Assembly (NCBI GenBank): GCA_021432635.1
Contig: MU270026.1
Span: 62,001-126,000, forward strand
Length of the DNA stretch: 64,000 nucleotides
Reading direction: 5' to 3'
Source: Thozetella sp. PMI_491
Taxonomy: Eukaryota; Ascomycota; Sordariomycetes; Chaetosphaeriales; Chaetosphaeriaceae
The notes beneath the pieces are model-generated. The model had not been told where the DNA came from and did not search any database. It was given only the letters and a program-made list of their open reading frames with translations. This document shows positions 44,623-54,343 of the stretch, piece by piece (positions within the stretch are counted from its first letter, which is position 1; every line of letters starts with the position of its first letter). The position numbers and the translations under genes were made by a program.

Positions 44623-46048
44623 ATGACAACACCGTATACCATTCACACCTCAACCTTGTTTGACCCCCAAAAAAAGAAATTCATATCTGATGTTTCTATC
44701 AAGGTCGATCCTATCTCTGGGCTGATTGTAGACGTTTTTGAGCGGGAAGCGGGAGCACTAGGCGGCTCCGTTCCAGCCGGCGATGTCGACCTTCGCGGCA
44801 AAGTTGTGATGCCGGGCCTAGTTGATGCACACGCGCATATCTATCTCCATTCATATGAGTAGGCATAAATACGTGCTCTCATCCACGGGGTTTTCATATT
44901 GACATTGCCTAGCGAACGTGCATCACTCAACCAGAAACGTGATGAAAGCATTGTGGAGCGTATTGTCCGCGCCAACAACCATGTGCGAACTGCACTACTG
45001 GCGGGTATTACTACATACCGGTGAGTTAGCTAGCACATCACATCCTTGTCTAATAAGCTAAACAAACTCAAACAGTGATTTAAGCTCGGAATCCATGGGA
45101 GAAGGCGATGCTCAGATGAGAGACTGCATCAACAGGGGCATCACACCAGGGCCTCGCATGTTTGTAGCCACCCGAGCTCTCGCCAGCACTGGGTCCTATG
45201 AGCCGCGGACCGAAAACCATGCAAATGGTGTCTGTCTTCCTCGCGGAGGCGAAACTGTTGATGGCCCTGAGGATGCCCGCGTGGCAGTCAGGCGCCGCAT
45301 CGCAGCCGGTGCCGACATCATCAAGTTTTTTGCGGACTATCGGCGGCGAATCATGCGCTACCCACCGGCCCAGCAGCATCCCTATATCCACTCGGCCACA
45401 CACCCTCCGGAACAGCCCAATCCTGACATCCTCGTTTTCGCCCAAGAGGAGATGGATGCCATCGTTAAAGAAGCGTCCATGGCCTTGGCACCAGTAGCTT
45501 GCCACGCAGGTACCATCGAGGGGGCTACGATGGCTGTCAAGGCCGGCGTCACTACTATTGAGCACGCCTACTTTGCGAATCGGGATCTCTTTGAACTTAT
45601 GAAAGAAAAGGGGTGTATCCTCGTACCCACACTCGCTGTGTGCGAACGTTTACATAAGGCTCGCTTCCCCGAGATTATGGCACAGACCAAACTCGCCTAC
45701 GACATTGGTGTACGTTTTGCCGTAGGCGGAGATACTGGAACGTATCCCCACGGCCAGAGCGTCCGGGAGATCGAACTTATGGTGGAAGCCGGCATCCCGC
45801 TAGAAGACGTTCTTGAGTTTTGCACTGTAGGTGGCTGGGAGGCGTGTGGGAAAGACTTGTGTGGTATGCGATTTGGCTGGTTCGAAAAAGGGACACGGGC
45901 CGACATTATTGCTCTGGTAAATGATCCTCGCAAGAATCTCAAAGCATTAAGACAAGTAGACTTTGTAATGAAGGATGGCGTGGTGTGGAAGCAGGGTGGG
46001 AGAGGGGTAAACATCTTTCAAGACCGCCATAAGTGGGATGTAGAATAA
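44623..46048 (+). CDS. Metal-dependent amidohydrolase (imidazolonepropionase/Xaa-Pro dipeptidase-like)
   Basis: Hydrolase of 438 residues in three exons (44623-44858, 44913-45020, 45076-46048; whole codons). A TIM-barrel amidohydrolase is indicated by VVMPGLVDAHAHIYL (first metal His pair), AGADIIKFFADY (candidate bridging Lys), APVACHAGTIEGA, TTIEHAYFANRD, and FAVGGDTGTYPHG (metal Asp). RADIIALVNDPRKNL closes the beta-sandwich. The subgroup includes prolidases and amidases that split N-acyl amino acids and ochratoxin-like amides; the exact substrate cannot be read. No secretion signal is visible, so it probably acts in the cytosol. It lies 745 bp before an acyltransferase-like Ntn hydrolase on the same strand. 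Confidence 0.9.
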
Positions 46049-46793
46049 ATTGAGCAAATCTTTCACTGAGATAAGTTTAAAACGGGACTGCTATTTCCAA
46101 AGCACAATTCCTGCCGTACTACCACGCACGCGAGCGACGTAGACTCCGGGTGGATCATTTCTGATGTTGCCAGCTTCTTTCCCGAAACAAATTTACATTT
46201 TACAGTGACGGCCCATGACCTAATAAGTCATATAAACACTAATCCTATGATCTTGCTAGATAACTTTGAGATCCCGATATATGAACTCAAGATAATTATT
46301 CTGCTGTCTAACTTGGGCGGTTGTTAGGTTAAGCCAAACCACGCGGCCGAGCATTGGCGTTGACTATCGCATAGGCACATGATCGAGCGTGCCCTCTAGT
46401 CTCCTCTGAGCATTAATAATTTCCGGCTGTTACCTAATGGATTCGAGTTTCGCATTTGAAATCGCGATCCTCCCTCCATAAGCCTTAGTACGAGGATCAG
46501 TCAATCACATTGGTAATAGTTGTATTTTGTGATGCGGGTTTATGCGAGCGAACCCCCCTGGAACTCGGTCTCGGCCGTCCCCTAGTCTGGGGACGCTGGA
46601 TCCGCATTCAGAAACTCCACAGGTGCCTAGCAAGGCAATCCAGGTAGTCCCATTCCAAGTACTCCGCCTTCGGAGACGCGGAGACTTACATAGGCCTTCG
46701 CCTCAAAAAACTGCCTAATTAGCCAACCACCAATTGTCCATATTGAAGAAAATTACAACTTTTGACGAACTGTTCTGCCTATTTTAAACCTCA
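46049..46793. other. Intergenic, upstream of the acyltransferase-like gene
   Basis: AT-rich, no open frames worth noting. It is presumably the terminator of one gene and promoter of the next. Confidence 0.5.
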
Positions 46794-47918
46794 ATGGTGG
46801 TATCGGATCCAATGGCAAGCGATTCAAACATTATTATGGATCATCCGTTTGTCAAGACAGTCAAATGCACCGGAACCCCATATGCCATTGGCTTCACGCA
46901 TGGGAGTGCAGTTTCGACCGAGGTGCATTCGAATATCAAGACGTACACTGGCTTCTACCTTGAGACCGCCAAGATCACATGGGACCAAGCCCGAGAGCGG
47001 GCAGTGTCCCAATTCATGTCCCTGCTGGAAGCGAAATACCCTGAGATTCTCCAAGAGATGAAAGGCATCGCAGATGGCGCCGGTGGCGGCTTGACACGAG
47101 AAGATATTCTCACGCTGAACGTGCGAAGCGAGATTGCCCTCACGAACTACACGGACGGCTGCACCTCTCTGAGCCAATGTACCCCAGGAGGCGAGGTCTT
47201 TTTGGCGCAGAACTGGGACTGGCTGGAGGAGCTGGAGCGAGGCATGGTATTTCTCCACATTCAGCCAGCTGGTTCTGAGACGACCTTCAAGTTTCTCAGC
47301 GAAGCCGGCATTGTCGGCAAGATCGGCATGAACAACAAAGGTTTTGGATTTTGCATGAACGCAATTCGATCTGGCGCCTTCGATAACACCAAGTTCCCCA
47401 TCCATGTCATGTCCCGTCGACTCTTAGAATACGCGACCAGCTACGACAGTGCCGTCGCCATCATTGAGGAATTTGGCCTCGCCAGCTCCATCAACTACAT
47501 GATCGCGGACAAGACGGGCAAGCATGCCTCGATCGAATGCTCTCCTCGGGGTAATGTGTTCATCCTTCCTCAGGATCAGTTCGTCGGCCACACCAACCAC
47601 CTCTATGGACCAGACCGCCCTCAGAAGCTGGTCGATCACCCGGCACCAAACTCCTTTGCAAGGCTGGCGCGGATTCAAGAGCTTACAGCTCATGATCGGG
47701 AACATAATCTGCCGACATCCTTCGCGTCGCTCAGATCTCGGCTATCGGACGAGGAAGGAACTCCCTATTCCATCTGCCGGAACAGACCACCAGGTGCTGT
47801 TGGAATGGAGCGTATGACAACTTTGAGCACTATCATCATGGAACTAACGGGATGTACCGGCAAGGTTACCACTGGAAGGCCTTGTGACGACTTGCCGGTA
47901 GTGGACTGGTCTTTTTGA
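46794..47918 (+). CDS. Isopenicillin-N acyltransferase-like Ntn hydrolase (penDE family)
   Basis: Member of the acyl-CoA:6-aminopenicillanate acyltransferase family, single exon, 374 residues. These enzymes cleave themselves at a Gly-Cys bond and use the freed Cys as nucleophile for amide hydrolysis or acyl transfer. The site is clear: YTDGCTSLS with Cys at about residue 123. Other family blocks are GTPYAIGFTHGSAV, FLAQNWDWLEE, IGMNNKGFGFCMNAI, SSINYMIADKTGKHASIE, and GHTNHLYGP. The penicillin enzyme ends in a peroxisomal ARL-like signal; this protein ends DWSF and has no PTS1. With no other beta-lactam genes here, it is more likely a hydrolase or amide-forming enzyme of another pathway (inference). 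Confidence 0.93.
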   Translation: MVVSDPMASDSNIIMDHPFVKTVKCTGTPYAIGFTHGSAVSTEVHSNIKTYTGFYLETAKITWDQARERAVSQFMSLLEAKYPEILQEMKGIADGAGGGLTREDILTLNVRSEIALTNYTDGCTSLSQCTPGGEVFLAQNWDWLEELERGMVFLHIQPAGSETTFKFLSEAGIVGKIGMNNKGFGFCMNAIRSGAFDNTKFPIHVMSRRLLEYATSYDSAVAIIEEFGLASSINYMIADKTGKHASIECSPRGNVFILPQDQFVGHTNHLYGPDRPQKLVDHPAPNSFARLARIQELTAHDREHNLPTSFASLRSRLSDEEGTPYSICRNRPPGAVGMERMTTLSTIIMELTGCTGKVTTGRPCDDLPVVDWSF

Positions 47919-48104
47919 TGTATGGTATTTGTTTGCTACTGATTTATCGCGTGGGGAACATCACTCATTTTGTGAAATATCAATCGAGAACTCTGAAGCT
48001 ACTTGGATCGATGCAGATGAAAATTAATGCGACCCCTTCGCCTTCTCAGTGGTAACTCATTTGCGTCGGCAGCTGTCATATGTGATGAGCAAATAACAAT
48101 TTCC

Positions 48105-49861
48105 CTACTTCATATATACAAATCCTAGCTGCTCTTTGTCCGTCTTGTCCATAAATTCCTCATTCTCCTCAACCAAATTCCTACCCAGCTCCTGCAGTTT
48201 AGCTGCCTTGCGACGGTTCTCCCAAGTCATGAGCGCGTAGTATCCAGCGGGCATGATTTGTGTAATGGAGAAGCAGACGAGCATCGCCTTAAGCGCTGTC
48301 GGATAAAGCGGAGATTCGGTGCCAAGGAAAAACTGCGGACCTACGATGAAACCGGTCGAGTACCCAACAAATTGGATGGCGTTGGCCACAGTGCGTTTCG
48401 TGTGCCCAGAAATATTAGAGCCATTGAGTGCCCAAGAAAGTGCAACGCTGCCATTGGTGAAATTCACCAAGTAGAGGGCAACTAGACGGCCTTTATTCTC
48501 AATGTTAGCTGATAAAATGCCAGCTTTTAGAGTCACCATAGCAATCAATCGACGCATACCTGCTCCATTGCTCTGCGGCAGAGTGTTCAGCATGATTGCT
48601 GCGACTAAACCCGGTATGTTGATCGCCATCTGCATGATGCAGCGCATGTTCTTCCACCGATAGGCTACGTAGCCTGGGACCAGCAAACCTATAACCTGTG
48701 TGACTCCGAACGGGGCATTGAGAAGAGATGCCTGCGAGCTCGTGAAACCTAGCCCCTTGATGATGATGGTGCTGAAAGATCCGTTCACGGTGTTTGGGAT
48801 GATCCAGGCGATGATATACACAGCTGGCCACCAGACCTTCACGTCGAGCAGTGCCTCCCGCAGTTGGTGCATTTTGAAGTGGGGGCTAGCGATGCCAGTC
48901 CGATTTGCACGGATACGCTCGAGGGCGATGGCCTTCTCTCGGTCATCTAAAAACTTGCAACTGATGATCGTGTCTGGCATAAACCACCAGAGCACGACGG
49001 CCCAGAGCAGCGCGACGAGACCATAGATGATGAAGAACCACTTCCAAACTGCAATCGGGCTGACAATCCGGCCGATTCCGTACGAGATGAACGCCTGTAC
49101 AATGAAGGCGAGCCCATTACCGCAGAACCAGATTACAGTTCGCAGCGGGATCTCGGATTGGGTATACCACGCGCTCGTAATGAGGATATAGGCTGGTGTG
49201 ATGCCGCCCTCGACAGCTCCGAGGAAGAAGCGGGAAACTGCCTGGGAGAGCCATTAGCTACCAGGTCATAGGGAATATAAACAGCACATCGGTGAGTTGA
49301 AACAAACCTACCATTCCTGTGAAATTTGTAACAGCGGCAGTGGCCATTAAAATGATAGACCAGAGAATAGAGATAGTGATTACGAATTTTCCTGGAGGCA
49401 GATACATCAAGCAAAGAACGCCTATGGGCTGAAATGTGAGGTAGCCGAAATAAAACAGCGAAGAACACCAAGAATAGTCTTGACCGACAAGGTGAAGGTC
49501 ATCGAGAAGGCCATAAATTGCCGCTTGTGGAAGCACCGATTTGTCCATATACCTGGCAGTCGTGATGTTATTATTCCTGTTACGCTATGGAACACACCCT
49601 GGCAGGATATACACGGCGGAAAGGAACACGGTAAACGTACTGGATAGTATACGAGAAGAACATGAGCGGCATCAGAACCCAATCAATTTTCTTCAGGACG
49701 GCTTTCTCCTCCTCGGCAGTATACTCTATGCCTTCATGCTGTCTGAGAAAGTCAAGAGCAATGTCGCCATCTTTGACCGCAATTTTGGACACCTGGCCGG
49801 AGATTGTATCGTCAGCTTCCGGTGCATTGCTGATGGCGGTCGTCTTCTTATCGCCGTCCAT
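48105..49861 (-). CDS. MFS permease, Dal5/anion:cation symporter family
   Basis: Plasma-membrane uptake transporter of 509 residues in four exons (49861-49641, 49552-49312, 49241-48560, 48490-48105; whole codons), with about 12 membrane segments. The Dal5/ACS features include KIDWVLMPLMFFSYTIQYMD (joined) and KSVLPQAAIYGL. These are followed by RFFLGAVEGGITPAY and ITSAWYTQSEIPLR, then NISGHTKRTVANAIQFVGYS. Relatives import allantoate, nicotinate, pantothenate, dipeptides and related anions. The last intron (48491-48559 region) is in frame and stop-free in the raw sequence but bears clear splice signals. Convergent with the acyltransferase-like gene (stops about 185 bp apart), it could import that pathway's substrate (inference). 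Confidence 0.93.
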
Positions 49862-50385
49862 GGCGTGCAGGATTAGAATTCAGTTAAGATTTGGCTTGGC
49901 CAAGCTGAGAAAAGCAGAGAGGTAAGCTGATGAAAGAATACCTGAAGAATAAAGGATAGCTTCCTAAGGAATAATATGTATCTTTAACCATTTCTGTTCT
50001 CTCCAGCAGCCTCTACGCACCCCTTCTGTCCTTTGGGGATTCTGGCAACCGGCTCGGAGCAGCCAAGAGACCGAGTAAGGGCTATATTGGAAAGTGGGTC
50101 GAGGCTTCGCTTAAAGCCGCGACTAAAACTGGGCTTAAGTTTGATTTCGCTCTCGCCCGATGCATTGGGCTCTGCCAATCATGCACCCCACACAGAGGGA
50201 ACGCGTGTGGCCTATGTCAAACTGTAGGCACCTCATACTAATAGAGAAGGAGGGGAATAAAATCTGTTTTTCTGAACCCTCCATTTATCGGCGGGGATGA
50301 GCCCCCTCCTCCTGATTACAGTAGGCGCAGGTACAGCATCTATTGGTCTACAGGATGCCGGTTGTTGGGCATGAATCAGAAGGAA
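49862..50385. other. Intergenic, no gene seen
   Basis: Upstream region of the permease and downstream region of the hydrolase. A CT/AG-rich part near 50250 is unremarkable. Confidence 0.5.
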
Positions 50386-51814
50386 CTAGTAGACACCATC
50401 CGTCAAGTTGCTGGGGACTTTGATCCCGTCCCAAATATCGGCCAGCCAATCTAAGCTGACCTGGTTCAACTGTGCTTCAGCACCGAGCTGGCAGTGCTCG
50501 CCGGCACCGAGCTCAGTCTTGAACAGATTGTAAGTACTCAGATTGCCCAAATCGTGCGCCATCTCCACCGGCTGTCCGGGAGCGCTGCTGTCATCCTGGC
50601 CCTCGGCAACAAACACGGGGCACGTCACGTTGGCCAGGACAGGCGCATCGGCAACAATTGTGCCAAGTTCCGTGAGCCACTCGAAAGGGCTAGTCGTGTT
50701 GAACGACCAAAGACCTTGTCCGATCAGCCACCGAAACTGGGTAGGTATTGTCGCGTTGTTCATGAGGTTCAGCATAACCGCATCAAAAGTAGCGGCATCT
50801 CCGCTAGCAAACAGGGAAGCTAGCGGGTCGCCCACCTGCTTGAAGATGGCCTCGGCCATATTCATAAGACCATTGATCGCCAGTACTGCCGACAGTCGGT
50901 GCTCGCGCGATGCGGCACGAGGAGCAAGCGTTCCGCCGAACGACATGCCTACAAGAGCAATGCGCTCGGGATCGACATCGTCGCGAGTATGTAGGTAATC
51001 CACGATGGGCGTGATGACGTCCCACCAATTCTCAATGAAGCCAATATCCTGCTGTCGCCGCACTGTTGGCTGGCCCGGGCCCTCGTATGAGATAAAATTC
51101 CAGCCGCGATCCACGATAGACCGTCCCATGTAATGGTAAACTGCTTGCTGCGAGCCATCATAACCGGTTCCGACAATGACAGTGGGTAGCTTCGGTTTCG
51201 TTGTGCAGTTTTGCTTTCGCACTCCAGCCGCGCCTCTAGCCACCTCTGGGGAGGCGGGGAAGAAAATGACGGGAACAGAAAAGTTAGTAGCCTTGAGGCT
51301 AGCCTGCTCAGCTGGAATTGGCAGTAGCTTGATGGCAGCGTCGAAATCGGCAAGGGCCAAGTCCCACAGGGTGTTGATTCGAGGGTCGCTCCAGTTGCTG
51401 TGCAGAAAGAAGTCTGCAGCCCTGTAGTAGCTCGAGGAGCGGAAGTAGGCCTCGCGCGCAGAAACAGGGAACCGCTTCGAGTCGATTGCAGCGGCCTTTG
51501 TATGGATAGCATCGGCCAGAAATTTAAATTCGCTGTACCAACTCTCGAAGTCGCCTGGCTTAATTTGGCTGGCAGCACGGAGAACTTCTCCCGTGTTGGC
51601 ACCAAAGTTGTTGGATAGTGCGAGATATTCTTCGAACAAAAAGGCGAACTCAGGGTCCGAACTGAGTTGATAGATGGCAGACGTGTCAGAAGCTCCTTGC
51701 GCATTCTTGTATATCCGTTAGTTGGCTTCCTCAGCTGAACGGAATGCTGCGGAAACCTACCGTGCCCGCGATATAGACGCCAAGGGCGAGGAAAAGAGCG
51801 CTTGGTAGCAACAT
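50386..51814 (-). CDS. Secreted alpha/beta hydrolase (FrsA/DUF1100-like)
   Basis: Predicted 457-residue protein in two exons (51814-51761 and 51705-50386; whole codons). Exon 1 encodes the signal peptide MLLPSALFLALGVYIAGT, so it is probably secreted or vacuolar. An N-terminal helical domain (about residues 30-150) is followed by the catalytic domain. It shows VIVGTGYDGSQQ, SYEGPGQPTVRRQ, the elbow ALVGMSFGGTLAPRAA (Ser in GMSFGG), acid in FVAEGQDDSSAPGQ, and His in GAGEHCQLGAE. The layout matches the FrsA / 2,6-dihydroxypseudooxynicotine-hydrolase-like group. These act on varied C-C or ester bonds, so the reaction is undefined. An upstream in-frame ATG would bury the signal peptide and is unlikely. 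Confidence 0.9.
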
Positions 51815-54343
51815 CCTGCTGGGGAGTAGGGGCTTTGGGCGGGAGTCGAAGAACGCGATTTGGATTCGAGTCTCTATCCAGCGATGGCTTGTCCGCTCAA
51901 CAAGAAGATGCGTGCTCACCGTTGACGAGGGTTACCTTTTATACATGCTCGCCGGTGGCTCGGAATATCCGAAGGGCATTTCTTCTACATCGCTCGCTTG
52001 ACTGCCATAATATCTTTTCAGTGTATTTCATCATCGTTACACGCGGGGGCAGTGTAGACCGATGGCCTGCAGCCCCTGAGCCAAATTATACTTCCCGAAT
52101 CAGAGATACTAGGCCGGAATTGACGCTATCGGGCGAATTAAGTACGAAACTGAGTAGGCTTGGCTGGAGAGTAGGATCCAAATACAACATTAGAGGCACA
52201 GATAAGTGGATCCGGCCGCGTGTTGTTGAGCCGTAGACACCGGCAAGTCACCGGAAACGAAAACGATCGCTTTCGCACCGATCGGGTTCGGATTCACGCA
52301 AGAGGCTGCCTCCAACATAAAATCGACCGTGTTGCCATCCACCAAATTACCATGCGTATTCACTTCCTGCAACCTAATATTTGCGACAGTCCGTCGGTTC
52401 AAAACAATAAGGTACAGTGATGATAAGCGTGTTTAAACCCACGCATACTTGGACGGATGGATAGTTATTCGAAAGGGGAGAGGAATATGGGATGACGTCG
52501 CGATCATCACCTCCAAGACAGCTTAAAGGACCACACGGCTGGCTAACTACTAGAAGCTTGCCGCTATGCATCGAGATTTCAATATGAGACATCATTTCCA
52601 GCTCATCAATGGCTCTTTTTTTGGTCTGCTCCTCGCACCCAAATGTCTTTGAGTCCCGTTCCCCAGCACAACTGCGAAATACTGCTTCCGCCACTCGTCA
52701 ATAACATTCGGTTCCATCCCCTTTCATAGGCCTGCCACGGTATAGTGTCCCAAGGCAACGCTGCCTGTGTCTTTGTAGATCACAAACAGGGGGGCAGCCT
52801 GTCCGTTTGGTACCGCATGAGCACCACCTCAGCCCACAGCCCCGGGCCGTTCATTCACCTATTTTTCCGTGATATTGTGGGCTGTATATATTGGGTCATC
52901 TCTGTAATGGTTCGCTAGCGTAGCCAGTTGTAGAACGGCCTGTAGCAGGCGTAGCCTGCGGTCTGCGCGCCACGAGATCTATGAGGAAGGAGACAAGCTC
53001 CGCTGCAAATGGCAAATCTAAGGGTCGGTTAGTACGAATGTAGAAGAGGTCTCTCCTTCCAAACCAGCACCCGCTCGCACATGATCTGTTTAACGTATAA
53101 TGCCGGATCTTGCGACGTACCGGTAGATAGCAAACTAAAATCGAAACGCCGAACATAGCTCGACAGAAGCTCCAGCCTAGTTTGTGGAACACGGCCAAGC
53201 AAGCGACTTGGTGCAACCTCATCACTGTAGCTTGTCGTAATACCGTCTGCGGCGAGAAGGGAAATGGCTGGAGAGACATTGCCATATCTTCGTGCAGGGT
53301 GACGTTTCCTGCCCGGTGCTATGGCGCTTCGGTCGTTCCTTCGTCTCGGTGCGGCGGGGGATCTTGTCATCCTCGTGTCTAGCCAACTCCAAATTGGGCT
53401 GATATGTAATTATCACTGGGCCAAAAAAGCTCTGGCCGTAGTAGTAATCTATATCAGCCATGGTGGGGGCTTCTCGTCGCCTAGTGTCAACCCTTTGGTG
53501 CTGGCGGATTCGACTTTGCTAGTTTTTGGAAAGGGTTAATTTCGTATGCACTGAGCTGAATGAAATATCCGGGGATCCTAAGCATTATTATATTGCTCAA
53601 TTTGGGCAGCAACATTGATATCTAGCCACACAATCCAATGGCAGGAGAGCAGAGCCAGCGCAGGGGCTCGTTATTTTTATGTCCTAACTGAGCTTATCCC
53701 CCCTACGATCCTTCCAAGCAGACTTTTCAGCCCCCATGGGGCTGAAATCCAACGCTGCCTCCACGACGACGATCAATGCTGTTGGAGGCAGCACGGCCAA
53801 TTACGCAGCACGTCGATGTCTGGGGAAGAGCGGCACGCAGTCAGACAAGGGGCCTTAGGTATTAACCGCTAAGCCGCGTTTGCCAATAACACGGCCTGCC
53901 TGGGGAAGCCCCCAAGTGAGGCGTCAAACCAGCGTGCAGTAATCGAAACTTTGTCTTTCCTCGCCGAAATGCCGTCTTGTGTCAGTGCGTCTGCTTACAG
54001 TGTGACACGCTGTATTGCAGTAATATAGGTTGTACGACCTGCTTATCCGCGCTGCAAATTCTCAGGCGCTGGACACCGCGTCTCACGTAATGCTACCCTA
54101 CTGCTTGGAGAATTCTTTACTTGCATCTCCTGGGATTCGCCGGGGTTTGCTGGAGGGGACCTGGAGAGGAATAAATACGACAGTTGCAGAACTTTTGATG
54201 GGAGCATCTGATGCAAAGGAAAGACTGGGACATTTGGCCAGATCAGAATTTCGGTGGGCATGCTGCGTGTTACTGCGATACCCTCAATCATGAAGCCTTC
54301 CTCGGCCAATATAACATCAAGAAAATCCGTGCCATTTTGGCTA
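51815..54343. other. 2.5-kb gene-poor stretch with hairpins
   Basis: Several frames (for example minus 52190-52402, 53222-53461 and 53029-53370) are open but I recognise no domain and they are not linked by good introns. The 53.7-53.8 kb part holds two adjacent inverted repeats. I cannot support a gene here, although a decayed one is possible. Confidence 0.45.
53726..53792. repeat. Two adjacent hairpins
   Basis: The first is TTCAGCCCC, CAT, GGGGCTGAA (9-bp perfect arms, 3-nt loop, 53726-53746). The second is GCTGCCTCCA ... TGGAGGCAGC (10-bp perfect arms, about 53754-53792, 19-nt loop). Both fall in non-coding DNA. Confidence 0.7.

Noticed and set aside
46794-47918. A beta-lactam biosynthetic cluster
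   Set aside because: Only the acyltransferase-like gene is present; no ACV synthetase or isopenicillin-N synthase frames in the window, and the protein lacks a PTS1.
53029-53461. Overlapping minus-strand frames as one gene
   Set aside because: No intron joins them in phase and no domain is recognisable.
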